DNA from: an uncultured Bacteroidota bacterium
Lineage (GTDB): Bacteria > Bacteroidota > Bacteroidia > Bacteroidales > GWA2-32-17
DNA: 49,732 nt
Assembly: GCA_903837285.1 (NCBI GenBank)
Contig: CAILUD010000042.1
Location: 1-49,732, forward strand
Reading direction: 5' to 3'
A program made the translations under genes and the position numbers. Position 1 is the stretch's first letter, and each line of letters starts with the position of its first letter. The notes below the pieces were generated by a model. It was not told the DNA's origin. It worked only from the letters and a program-made list of their open reading frames with translations, and made no database searches. Below, in pieces: positions 9,501 through 16,615 of the stretch.

Positions 9501-11074
9501 GGAGGTTGTGTTCCTTTTATTGCTGATATTGCACATTCTGTCATTCCTGCTTGAAAATCTGAAGATAAATTATATGAAAAATTTACAGTACCTGTAGGAT
9601 TTCCTGCATCTGGGAGAATCTTTGTCCACCATGAAGAATAATATGTTCCAGCATTTTGAACGCTATCCTGATTTACAGTAATTGCAGATGCTCCACCTGC
9701 TGCTGTTAAGTTTAAAACTAGCGGACGATATTTATGCAAAATACTATTTGATACTCCTACAGGATAAGTATAAGTGTTAGGTGCAAGAATTGCTCTTTTT
9801 AAATTTCCAGCAATATAACTGCTTGCAGAATATCCGACAGGAATTGACACTGGATCGTTGTTACTAACAAATATCTCATAATTTAGAGTACTGTTTCTTG
9901 TGTATAATATTCCATTTGTTAAAACTAATTCAAAGGTAATATTAACATTTGTTGCAAGCTTTACTCCTGCTCCACTATTATCTATTGTCACTTTATAAAG
10001 ACTACTATTACAACTTAAAGTTTGAGGTGTTACAGCATTTGCTCCGGTCATTAACAACCTACCAGATGAAGCAATATACGAAGCTATTGGATTTACTGTG
10101 AAATTTCCTTTTACATATAAACGTTTTACTCCATTGGCATTCCATGTTCCACTGCTTACTGTAAAATTATTTGAAACATATAAATTTCCCAAAGTATTAT
10201 CAACACCAGTAATTGGACTTGCACTACCTGTTGTTTTAGATACATCAATATTCCAAAATGGATTTAAATCCGGAAAAGCCTGATATATTGTCTGACTATT
10301 AGGTTGACAAGAACTATATGTATCATATTTTACACTTATTGTTCCTGTACCACAAATAAATGTACCGTTTGAAGTCCAGTTACCATATAAATAAATAGTT
10401 TTTGATCCTGCATTAACAGTTGCACCTGCATTTATAACAACGTGGTTTAAATAAAAACTATACGCTCCGCTTAACTGTGTATTTCCATCAAAAGTAACAG
10501 TTGAATTTGGATAGCCTTGTGAATTTCGGTTAAAAGTACCATCTGCAATAAAATTACCTTTTATTATTGTATTAACAGAATGTGCAGAAAGTCCTTTTCC
10601 AACTGCAGCATTTGTGTTCATTGTTCTTAAATTATAAAATGTAGAAACAGTTGTGCCTTCAATTCCCTGACCATCGGTTCCGTTAAAAATCACTGTTCCT
10701 GTCGCACAATTAAAAGTACCATAATTAATAAAGTTTCCAGTTAATTGAATTGTACCGGTATTTAAATTTAATGTTCCCCAAGAACTACAATTTCCACCTA
10801 AATTAGTATTGCCTTGCAAAGTCAGAGTTTTATCGCTTATGCTTAATGTTCCTCCAGTGTTTATTGCAATTTTATAAATAACAGAATTTGCATTTAAGGT
10901 TATGTTTGCACCATTAACAATTATTACACTATCATTGACACCAGGCACAACTCCACCAACCCATGATGTTGAATTACTCCAATTTCCTGTTGTTACCGTA
11001 CTTAATATATTGCTTGCAGATATTTTTATTAAAAATGCAAACATCACTAAAGTAAAAATAAATAGCTTTCTCAT
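6584..11074 (-). CDS. Giant SprB-repeat cell-surface protein with T9SS type B sorting domain
   Basis: 1,496 residues from the start chosen here. A longer ATG at 11119 is rejected because a signal peptide (MRKLFIFTLVMFAFLIKISA) begins exactly at 11074 and a promoter box lies between the two. The order is signal peptide; an N-terminal beta-solenoid-like region (GNWSNSTSWVGGVVPGVND...); an Ig-like domain around SPICDGSQATINISSPTGYG; a PKD-like domain (GTYTWNFGGA); eight SprB repeats, each with the pattern C(Y/F/N)G..DG....V.GG..PY.Y.WSNG....LSAGNY.VT.TD.NGC; and one degenerate repeat. The C-terminus is the gliding-motility-associated/CHU_C type B sorting domain (FTPNNDVINDTW...FNRWGNVIF...WDGKYNGKDLPMGAYIY). 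It should be exported by T9SS and kept on the surface as an adhesin. The substrate is unknown. Confidence 0.9.
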   Translation of the reverse strand: MRKLFIFTLVMFAFLIKISASNILSTVTTGNWSNSTSWVGGVVPGVNDSVIIVNGANITLNANSVIYKIAINTGGTLSISDKTLTLQGNTNLGGNCSSWGTLNLNTGTIQLTGNFINYGTFNCATGTVIFNGTDGQGIEGTTVSTFYNLRTMNTNAAVGKGLSAHSVNTIIKGNFIADGTFNRNSQGYPNSTVTFDGNTQLSGAYSFYLNHVVINAGATVNAGSKTIYLYGNWTSNGTFICGTGTISVKYDTYSSCQPNSQTIYQAFPDLNPFWNIDVSKTTGSASPITGVDNTLGNLYVSNNFTVSSGTWNANGVKRLYVKGNFTVNPIASYIASSGRLLMTGANAVTPQTLSCNSSLYKVTIDNSGAGVKLATNVNITFELVLTNGILYTRNSTLNYEIFVSNNDPVSIPVGYSASSYIAGNLKRAILAPNTYTYPVGVSNSILHKYRPLVLNLTAAGGASAITVNQDSVQNAGTYYSSWWTKILPDAGNPTGTVNFSYNLSSDFQAGMTECAISAIKGTQPPAANWNFVLNTTIPAAGANNGHITTNLPATFSPYAFMLGEPVPVASASPICDGSQATINISSPTGYGTFNWYGAQTGGTAISTNNTTYTTPALFDTTIYYMTHNNSVCEGHRYPVTVIVNNIPTSTFTTQNPVCNGTPASVTYTGTASAAGTYTWNFGGATANPGTGQGPQLITGTAGQTYNVSLQVSQNGCTSSVANGTVTIPAALTIGLSNTNSTCGNSNGSATVVPAGGWGNYSYIWSNLQTTAVASNLTSGTYGVTVTDQNGCTKTGSTNVSDVGAPIVNSTVNNNISCNNGHDGDAQISATGTGILTYTWSNGVTGTGNGAIVSHIDTLTAGNYQITISDNNGCQSVANINLTQPSAIAAVFTTTDAICYGQNNGTINTVVTGGTVAGNYVYTWLHGSSQQNLINLSAGIYTVTVKDDNNCSIVQQVTINEPDSIIISISEINISCFGANDGILSATVNGGTQPYTYSWSNSDSDPIAESLTSGNYFLIVSDNNACNTIAYDTLIQPTPVDAVIASLPVTCNGYSDGMVGINVSGGTIPYTFLWDNGATVEDLNSVAAGSYWVTITDNNGCTAVASESVIEPNPLIASLSVISVNCYNGTDGSVTANVQGGVVPYSFLWSNGVTLSSNSNIIAGNYSLTITDFNGCKDTLNTVIDEPMAISVTGNLTNVKCKNGSDGNILLQLSGGSIPYNYLWSNSAVLQNIYGLSAGNYLVTITDGNNCSTSQLFNISEPDSLNIATINTETFCTNESVGSILTTVTGGTPSYSYYWSNSETTSSLINLSQGQYVLTVTDANLCVLIKTIVLDGSPPVNVNIVSSVNAVYAEVIGGTIPYTYLWNTGNTDSLFTVTQSNLYQVTITDNAGCTATASSDLIIEFEIPTVFTPNNDVINDTWEIKGIEAYSNVTIEIFNRWGNVIFKFDGTGNEYKNKSIQWDGKYNGKDLPMGAYIYIVSLHNNEEAISGVVSIVR

Positions 11075-11092
11075 AAATAAATTATTAAAACG

Positions 11093-11124
11093 CAAAAGTA
11101 AGTGTATTGCTAATGCCAATCAAC
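11093..11124 (-). promoter_or_regulatory. Promoter of the SprB-repeat gene
   Basis: On the minus strand a perfect -7 box TACTTTTG (11093-11100) lies 20 bases from GTTG (11121-11124, near -33 consensus TTTG). It is 18 bases upstream of the 11074 start and downstream of the alternative ATG at 11119, which decides the start. Confidence 0.6.
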
Positions 11125-11221
11125 TTTTCGCAACAAATGATTTGAACAATATTTAATATTAAGGAACAAATTACAAGGTATTGTTATAAGTAAATCGTTT
11201 TAGGCAAATTTTAATTTCAGA

Positions 11222-11252
11222 CAAAAAAAAAGCTGCCTATAAAAGACAGCTT
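11222..11252 (-). terminator. Terminator after the PorP/SprF-like gene
   Basis: Read on the minus strand, an 8-bp stem (AAGCTGTC pairing with GGCAGCTT, one wobble) with a short AT loop is followed by nine T residues. Confidence 0.75.
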
Positions 11253-11275
11253 AATTATTTTTTTTATAAAAAAGA

Positions 11276-12190
11276 TTAAAGCAAACTAGAACCTTTATTT
11301 GCTCCTTCTTTAATATTGAATCCTATTAAAATTTCGTGACTTCCATTACTATAATCTTTTATATGACTAGTTGTGTAATCAAATGCATAGCCAATATAGA
11401 ATTTCTGGAATTTAACACCTACCATTATTGCAATATCTTTGCTTGAACGATAAGAAACACCTAACCAATAGCTCTTATCATAATATGCTTTTACGTTAAA
11501 ATCAATTTGCATAGGTGTAGTAAAAGTTGACTTAAATAAAAGTGATGGCTCTAATTCAAATTTATCACTTAAAGAAAATTTGTAACCAGCTGTAGCAAAA
11601 TAATGGCGGATAATCTGATTTTTATCTACAGCACTATCTCCAAAATCTAAATTCAACTGAACTAATTGAGTAGCAGCCATTCCAACGAAATACTTGCTAT
11701 TATATAAATACAATCCAAAATCAGCATCTGGTACAACCTGAGTAATTATTCCATGATTAACTGCCGGATCATTAGTCTCTATAGTAACTAATTGCGACTG
11801 GTCAAATTTAAATTGAAAAGCTTTTAAAGCTAAACCAATTCCTAATTTTGATTTAATACCAGCTAATTCAATATGATAAGCACCGCAAACCTGAATTCCA
11901 GTTCTGCTTATAGGTCCGAATTTATCATTGAAAAGGTAACCACCTAATCCAAAATTCATATTATTAAATAAATAGTGACCGCTTATTGCTTGTGTTGAAG
12001 GTGCACCTTTAATACCAACCCATTGCTGACGGGCAGTTAAACGAACAGGGAAATAATCAACACTACCTGCAATTGCCGGATTTAATAAAAAAGCATTCAT
12101 CATGTACTGTGAATACAATGGAAGCTGCTGAGCCTTAACTCCAAATCCTAAAAGAACAAAAGCTGTAAAAATGACTATCAGTTTTTTCAT
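11276..12190 (-). CDS. PorP/SprF family type IX secretion system membrane protein
   Basis: 304 residues, typical of the family. A signal peptide (MKKLIVIFTAFVLLGFGVKAQ) is followed by the hallmark N-terminus QLPLYSQYMMNAFLLNPAIAGS and then alternating beta strands of an outer-membrane barrel, ending in a strand-like IGFNIKEG segment. Family members pair with type B-sorted T9SS cargo such as SprB (SprF helps secrete SprB to the surface). The neighbour downstream on the same strand is a SprB-repeat protein with a type B sorting domain, so this is very likely its dedicated partner. The two genes are separated by a terminator, and the adhesin has its own promoter, so they are probably separate transcripts. 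Confidence 0.92.
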   Translation of the reverse strand: MKKLIVIFTAFVLLGFGVKAQQLPLYSQYMMNAFLLNPAIAGSVDYFPVRLTARQQWVGIKGAPSTQAISGHYLFNNMNFGLGGYLFNDKFGPISRTGIQVCGAYHIELAGIKSKLGIGLALKAFQFKFDQSQLVTIETNDPAVNHGIITQVVPDADFGLYLYNSKYFVGMAATQLVQLNLDFGDSAVDKNQIIRHYFATAGYKFSLSDKFELEPSLLFKSTFTTPMQIDFNVKAYYDKSYWLGVSYRSSKDIAIMVGVKFQKFYIGYAFDYTTSHIKDYSNGSHEILIGFNIKEGANKGSSLL

Positions 12191-12204
12191 ATTCTTGTTT
12201 TTTA

Positions 12205-12234
12205 CAAAATTACACTTTCTTTTATACTTACAAA
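12205..12234 (-). promoter_or_regulatory. Promoter of the PorP/SprF-like gene
   Basis: On the minus strand, TTTG (12231-12234), an 18-base spacer and a perfect TAATTTTG box (12205-12212), 14 bases before the ATG at 12190. Confidence 0.65.
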
Positions 12235-12240
12235 AATAAA

Positions 12241-12595
12241 ATAAAGTTTCATTATCTTATTGATTCGATAATTACGCTCAATACTTTAATTTAAAGGTTC
12301 AAAAGAAAAAAATTAATAAAAATTGTTAGTTTGTTTAATTATAAAGCAAATTACTGAAAAAAAGAATTATAAAGCAATAGCAAAATAAAGAAAACAAAAA
12401 ACAAAGTTTAATAATAAACTCATTTCGGTATTTCGTTAATTAACTGCTATTTACGTTGTATTTAGAATCACTTTTTTAAATAATTTCATCTTATTTTTTA
12501 AAATTTAATTTTCAAAATATTGTCAATTTCAATATTTCTTGCTGTAACTTTAATAAGATATAATCGTCTTAATGCGGAATTAAACAATAAAAACT
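12241..12595. other. AT-rich divergent intergenic region, no gene seen
   Basis: About 355 bases between divergent genes with no convincing ORF or RNA. It contains a 13-base direct repeat (AATTATAAAGCAA at 12337-12349 and 12365-12377, period 28). There is only a weak promoter candidate for the plus-strand gene (TAACTTTA at 12545-12552 without a well-spaced TTTG). Confidence 0.5.
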
Positions 12596-13435
12596 ATGAA
12601 AAATAATCTTAAATTATTAGCTCTAATTACTATAGTGGCAATTACTTCTATCAGTTGTGTACATACTTCAAATGATGAAATAAACTCTAACAATAAAAGC
12701 AAAAACAGTAGCATTTCAACCGTTACATCAATTGTTTCAGCTGATTTGGAAACACAATCTATCGAATCGGGTAAAGCTAATTACATTATAGCCAACATAG
12801 TATTCCCTGCAGGAAAAATTCAGATTAAGTCTGGAAAAACAAATTTAATGAATGGTAGTTTTAAATATACTAACAAGAACTGGAAGCCAGAATTAACCTA
12901 TAACGAAATTAATGATACTGGAAAAATATCTATTAGCGTAATAGATAGCACTGAAAATATAAATTTTGAAAATTCAGACACATGCCGTTGGTTTATTGAT
13001 TTTAATCCTGATAAAAAGTATGATTTTGACATTAAAATAGGTGCAGGAAAAGGTGATTTAAATCTTGAAGATTTTAAAATTCAAAATTTTAATTTGGAAT
13101 TAGGAGCTGGAAAAGTAAATGTAAATTTAAAAAACACCTCTGTACCAAAGTTAAATTTAGCAGTTGGCGCAGGAAAAGCAACTATCGATTTAACAGGAAT
13201 ATGGCATAATAACTTAAAAGCAGAAATTGCTGGAGGAGTTGGAGAAATTGAAATTCATCTGCCCAAAGATATTGGCGTAAAAGCAGAGGTCAACGGGTTA
13301 CTAGGCAAAGTTGAAGCTGAGGGTTTTACTAAAAAACAAAGCATTTACTCAAACAGCAACATAGGAAAGACAAAATACACTCTAGACTTAAAAATTGATG
13401 GTGCTATTGGCAAGGTAAAACTTGTTTTAGAGTAA
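12596..13435 (+). CDS. Toast-rack-type beta-solenoid lipoprotein (LiaF/DUF2154-like)
   Basis: 279 residues. The N-terminus (hydrophobic stretch ending ITSISC, Cys21) looks like a lipoprotein signal, although the lipobox is loose. The body follows the toast_rack_N pattern: a KPELTYNE-like strand, a W-F-DFNPDKKYDFDIKIGAGKGDLNL segment, then repeated GAGK/GAGKV/GAGKAT turns of a right-handed beta solenoid, ending in GGVGEIEIHLPKDIGVKAEVNG. In Firmicutes the same fold occurs in LiaF-type envelope-stress proteins and in related secreted proteins. The role here is unknown, with an envelope location inferred. It is followed at 70 bases by thiF, which has its own -7 box, so it is probably a single-gene transcript. 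Confidence 0.75.
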   Translation: MKNNLKLLALITIVAITSISCVHTSNDEINSNNKSKNSSISTVTSIVSADLETQSIESGKANYIIANIVFPAGKIQIKSGKTNLMNGSFKYTNKNWKPELTYNEINDTGKISISVIDSTENINFENSDTCRWFIDFNPDKKYDFDIKIGAGKGDLNLEDFKIQNFNLELGAGKVNVNLKNTSVPKLNLAVGAGKATIDLTGIWHNNLKAEIAGGVGEIEIHLPKDIGVKAEVNGLLGKVEAEGFTKKQSIYSNSNIGKTKYTLDLKIDGAIGKVKLVLE

Positions 13436-13482
13436 TTTAGAACATTTAAACTAAAGAAAAACCCACATTAACAGAAGTTTCT

Positions 13483-13490
13483 TAATTTTG
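13483..13490 (+). promoter_or_regulatory. -7 box upstream of thiF
   Basis: A perfect TAATTTTG box 14 bases before the thiF ATG. No TTTG is seen at the -33 position, so the promoter is incomplete by consensus. Confidence 0.45.
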
Positions 13491-13504
13491 TAAAAAAGTT
13501 TATC

Positions 13505-14083
13505 ATGACTTTTAACGAAATTAAAGAAAAGCTTTTTAATAAAACTGTAGGCATTGCGGGATGTGGCGGGCTAGGATCAAATGCAGCTGTAGCTCTTGCA
13601 CGTGTTGGTATTGGTAAACTTATTATTGCAGATTTTGATGTAATAATTGAAAGTAATTTAAATCGCCAATACTTCTTTTTCGACCAAATTGGAAAGAAAA
13701 AATGTTATGCTCTTAAAGAAAACATCAACAGAATTAATCCAGATTGTATTGTTGAAGCACATGATATAAAGTTAAATCAAGATAATATTCCAAAAATTTT
13801 TAATAACTGCGACATTATTATAGAGGCTTTTGATCTTGCAGAAATGAAGCAAATGATTATTGAAACAATAATGCAACATTATTCAAATATTCCACTAATA
13901 GTAGGCTCTGGTTTGGCTGGCTGGGGAAAATTTGAAGAAATTAAAATTGAAAAAAATGGAAATATCTATATTTGCGGAGATAGAATTAATGAGGTTTCAG
14001 ATCAAAACCCGCCTCTTGCACCAAGAGTTGGAATTATCTCAAACATGCAAGCTAATAAAGCATTAGAAATTCTTTTAAATTAA
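13505..14083 (+). CDS. thiF: ThiF-family sulfur-carrier adenylyltransferase (short, family 2)
   Basis: 192 residues, the length of the short ThiF family rather than the roughly 250-residue E. coli form. It has the nucleotide-binding GCGGLGSNAAVALARVGIGKL motif of E1-like enzymes, the conserved ADFDVIIESNLNRQ segment (Asp and Arg for ATP contacts) and IGKKK. It should adenylate the C-terminal Gly-Gly of a ThiS-like sulfur carrier. This is supported directly: a 67-residue protein ending in GG is encoded 5 bases downstream. No other thiamine genes (thiC, thiG, thiH, thiE) are in the window, so the sulfur acceptor, whether thiazole or another pathway, is not shown. Confidence 0.88.
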   Translation: MTFNEIKEKLFNKTVGIAGCGGLGSNAAVALARVGIGKLIIADFDVIIESNLNRQYFFFDQIGKKKCYALKENINRINPDCIVEAHDIKLNQDNIPKIFNNCDIIIEAFDLAEMKQMIIETIMQHYSNIPLIVGSGLAGWGKFEEIKIEKNGNIYICGDRINEVSDQNPPLAPRVGIISNMQANKALEILLN

Positions 14084-14088
14084 CAAAA

Positions 14089-14292
14089 ATGGAAATTACA
14101 CTTAATAACAATATAGAAACATTTGAACCGGATTCTTTTAATATTTCAGAGTTATTAAAATTAAAGAATTTCACTTTTAAAATGTTAGTGATTAAAGTAA
14201 ACGAAAAGGTTGTAAAACGTGAAGAGTACGATTCAGTTTTTGTTAAAAACGGCGACAATGTCAGTGTTATTCACTTAATCAGCGGTGGATAA
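14089..14292 (+). CDS. thiS: ThiS-like sulfur carrier protein
   Basis: 67 residues of ubiquitin-like beta-grasp type. It has a short N-terminal hairpin (MEITLNNNIETFE), a helix (FNISELLKLKN), KVNEKVVKREEYDSVFVKNGDNVSVIHLISGG, and the essential terminal Gly-Gly that is adenylated and then thiocarboxylated. The length and ending match ThiS. It starts 5 bases after thiF and is surely co-transcribed with it. The gene ends just ahead of a separate -7 box serving the next gene. Confidence 0.9.
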   Translation: MEITLNNNIETFEPDSFNISELLKLKNFTFKMLVIKVNEKVVKREEYDSVFVKNGDNVSVIHLISGG

Positions 14293-14331
14293 TTTATTTT
14301 ACTTAAACAATAAAATATACGAACTCTATTG

Positions 14332-14339
14332 TAAATTTG
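14332..14339 (+). promoter_or_regulatory. -7 box upstream of the FtsB/DivIC-like gene
   Basis: A perfect TAAATTTG 17 bases before the ATG at 14357. It lies inside the longer open frame that begins at 14285, so the box favours the shorter start. Confidence 0.5.
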
Positions 14340-14356
14340 CATACAATATTATAATA

Positions 14357-14665
14357 ATGAAATTTCCAAAAGCTATATTTTTTAGGTTGTTAAAAAATAA
14401 ATATTTTTTAACAACTTTAGCTTTCATACTTTACATTACAATTTTTAGTCAGAATAATTTAATTGAGAGACTTTCAGCAGTTAAGGATTTAAATAAACTT
14501 GAAGCTCAAAAAGAATATTACCTTAATATTATAACAGAAAACACTGAGAAAATTAAGGAATTAAAGACCGATCAAGCACATTTAGAAAAGTTTGCCCGTG
14601 AAGAATATCTTATGAAAAAGTCCAACGAAGATATTTTTATTATACAAAAAGAGATACAGAAATAA
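14357..14665 (+). CDS. FtsB/DivIC-type septum formation initiator family protein
   Basis: 102 residues from the start chosen here. An in-frame ATG at 14285 overlaps thiS and precedes the promoter box, so it is rejected. A short basic cytoplasmic N-terminus (MKFPKAIFFRLLKNKY) is followed by one transmembrane helix (FLTTLAFILYITIFS), then a periplasmic coiled coil (LNKLEAQKEYYLNIITENTEKIKELK). It ends with the family segment LEKFAREEYLMKKSNEDIFII, which corresponds to the conserved 'A-RE-y-m-kk--e-vy' region of FtsB/DivIC. The expected role is as a single-pass divisome component bridging FtsL and FtsQ partners. Which of FtsB, DivIC or FtsL it is cannot be fixed from sequence alone. Confidence 0.82.
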   Translation: MKFPKAIFFRLLKNKYFLTTLAFILYITIFSQNNLIERLSAVKDLNKLEAQKEYYLNIITENTEKIKELKTDQAHLEKFAREEYLMKKSNEDIFIIQKEIQK

Positions 14666-14686
14666 TTTTATAACAATATCTCTTTT
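14647..14686. terminator. Possible terminator between convergent genes
   Basis: A 10-bp stem (AAAAGAGATA with TATCTCTTTT) encloses a 20-base loop that includes the stop codon at 14663-14665. The T-run at its end suits termination, but the loop is long. Confidence 0.35.
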
Positions 14687-14692
14687 ATCCTG

Positions 14693-15082
14693 TTACAATC
14701 CCAATAACTGTTTTAAACAACTTTCCAACTCATTCTTCTTAACACTATTCATTGCAATATATAGAGGTGTTTTTATTCTCTCATTTTTAAGCGTTCCACA
14801 TCCCATCAAACGATCACTCAGATAACAAGTACTGTCTTTTTCTAATTCTACTACTAGGCTATTTATTTTCGAAAACTGCTTAGCGGTAATTTTTATGCTT
14901 TCGCTTTTTCCACCGCTATATACTCCCGAAGAACTATTTTCTTTCTTTACTGCAATATATTCAATTTTATTTTCAGTTATTGTATACGTATTATTGGAGC
15001 CATCAATATATACAGTTGATGTTTGTGATTTTGAAATAACAAAAGTTAAAACACAAATTAGCAGCAATGATGTTTTTAACAT
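14693..15082 (-). CDS. Small secreted protein of unknown function
   Basis: 129 residues from the ATG at 15082. The frame runs further upstream, but a clear signal peptide (MLKTSLLLICVLTFVISKSQ) begins here. The mature part has a Ser/Gly-rich segment (ENSSSGVYSGGKSESIKI), a helix-prone region (AKQFSKINSLVVELEKD) and three Cys (CYLSDRLMGCG and one near the C-terminus, LESCLKQLLGL) that could form disulfides. I recognise no family. It is oriented with the downstream RNA-processing genes but is separated from them by a REP-like hairpin, so co-transcription is uncertain. Confidence 0.65.
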   Translation of the reverse strand: MLKTSLLLICVLTFVISKSQTSTVYIDGSNNTYTITENKIEYIAVKKENSSSGVYSGGKSESIKITAKQFSKINSLVVELEKDSTCYLSDRLMGCGTLKNERIKTPLYIAMNSVKKNELESCLKQLLGL

Positions 15083-15129
15083 ATTCTTAATTAAAATTAA
15101 TAAAATTATATCTGTGGTTAGAGTCACAT

Positions 15130-15157
15130 CTGTGTTTAGCGTCCTCGCTAAATACAG
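15130..15157. repeat. REP-like intergenic hairpin
   Basis: 12-bp arms CTGTGTTTAGCG and CGCTAAATACAG pair around a TCCT loop with a single G-T wobble. No T-run follows on either strand, so it is not a standard terminator. It lies in the 85 bases between two minus-strand genes. Confidence 0.6.
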
Positions 15158-15167
15158 AGCACTATGT

Positions 15168-16568
15168 TTAAACCGTAATCTCTTCTCCCCTATCAGGTAT
15201 TAAAATATTTTTAAACCCCTGCTCTTCTAAATAAACTTTATACTTTAACTGAGTTTCGTACTCACCATGTACAAGAATCAATTTTTTTAATTTATTTTTA
15301 TCCTGACAAGCCAAATACTGAGCCATCTCTTTATAATCGCCATGTCCACTATATGACTCAAGCTTTTTAATATCTGCTTTTATTTTATACTTTGTTCCAA
15401 ATATTGAAACTTCTTTTTCACCACTTAGAATTCTTGCACCTAAAGTCATTGGAGCGCAATAACCAACGGCTAAAATTGTATTTTTAGGGTCACTTATACT
15501 ATTAGCTAAATGATGCTTTACTCTTCCTGCTTCCATCATTCCTGATGCCGAAATAATAACACATGGGTTTTTTGTTACATTAAGAGCTTTCGATTCCTGA
15601 ACAGACTCAACATAGTGCAGACTATTAAATCCAAATGGATCTGAATCGGTCATCATTTCGTGCAGAATATCATCGTTAAAACATTCTGAATGCAGACGAA
15701 ACACACCAGTAACACCCATAGATAGTGGGCTATCCACATATATTGGAATTTTAGGTAATCGTCCCTGATTAAAAAATTTATCCAATGAAAAAACAATCTC
15801 CTGAGTTCTTCCAACACTAAACGATGGTATAATTAATTTACCACCTTTTCTTACACAAGTATCATTTATAACATCAAGCAAAGCATCTTCAGATTCATTG
15901 TTCACTTCATGCAATCTGTCGCCATATGTTGATTCTGTTAACAAAATATCAGCCTGAGGAAATGGTTTTGGTGATTTTAAAATTCTGTTTGATGGCCTTC
16001 CAATATCACCGGTATATGCAATATTTGTTACTTTACCATCTTCTTTTATAGAAACCGTAACAACAGCACTACCCAACATATGACCAGAGTTTGTAAACTT
16101 AACAGAAATATTTTCATCAATTCTGAATTTACGATCATAAGCTACTCCAATAAAAAGCTGCATGCTTTCCTGAGCATCTTTTTTATTATAAATTGGTTGT
16201 ACCGGAGGCAGATTATGTGCCGCTCTTTTTTTATTAAACCACTTAATATCCTGCTCATGAATAAAACCAGAATCAACAAGCATTAATGCACATAAATCGC
16301 GAGTTGCATTTGTACAAATAACTGAACCGGTAAATCCTTGCTTATAGATATATGGAATTAAACCAGAGTGATCAATATGAGCATGCGAAAGTATTATATG
16401 GTCTAATTTACTAACATCAAAACCAAAATCACGGTTCATCTTATCAGTTTCCATTCCCTTACCTTGAAACATTCCGCAATCTAACAAAATTGTTTTTCCA
16501 GAATTAGTAGTAATTAAATGCTTGCTACCTGTAACTTCTCTTGCTGCACCAATAAATTTAATTTTCAT
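15168..16568 (-). CDS. Metallo-beta-lactamase/beta-CASP/RMMBL ribonuclease (CPSF73-like)
   Basis: 466 residues, the usual size of bacterial TTHA0252-type RNases. Zinc ligands are visible: SHAHIDH (H62, H64, D66, H67), NSGH (H163) and YTGDIGR (D188). After them come the ESTYGDR segment and the beta-CASP domain (IPSFSVGRTQE, SASGMMEAGRVKHHL), then the C-terminal RMMBL region with SYSGHGDY and LVHGE histidines. It should be an endo/exoribonuclease for RNA processing or decay in the cytoplasm. It lies 47 bases downstream of the PIN-PhoH gene on the same strand and is probably co-transcribed with it, giving a small RNA-metabolism unit. Confidence 0.9.
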   Translation of the reverse strand: MKIKFIGAAREVTGSKHLITTNSGKTILLDCGMFQGKGMETDKMNRDFGFDVSKLDHIILSHAHIDHSGLIPYIYKQGFTGSVICTNATRDLCALMLVDSGFIHEQDIKWFNKKRAAHNLPPVQPIYNKKDAQESMQLFIGVAYDRKFRIDENISVKFTNSGHMLGSAVVTVSIKEDGKVTNIAYTGDIGRPSNRILKSPKPFPQADILLTESTYGDRLHEVNNESEDALLDVINDTCVRKGGKLIIPSFSVGRTQEIVFSLDKFFNQGRLPKIPIYVDSPLSMGVTGVFRLHSECFNDDILHEMMTDSDPFGFNSLHYVESVQESKALNVTKNPCVIISASGMMEAGRVKHHLANSISDPKNTILAVGYCAPMTLGARILSGEKEVSIFGTKYKIKADIKKLESYSGHGDYKEMAQYLACQDKNKLKKLILVHGEYETQLKYKVYLEEQGFKNILIPDRGEEITV

Positions 16569-16615
16569 GATTTTATTTTAAGTATAAAAAAACATATGAT
16601 ATATAAATTAACAAC

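Noticed and set aside
11075..11119. Longer start (ATG at 11119) for the SprB-repeat gene
   Set aside because: It would bury the signal peptide behind 15 residues and would lie upstream of the -7 box at 11093-11100.
12519..12552. Promoter for the toast-rack lipoprotein (ATTG and TAACTTTA)
   Set aside because: Spacer of 22 bases and a mismatch in each box; mentioned only as a weak candidate in the gap entry.
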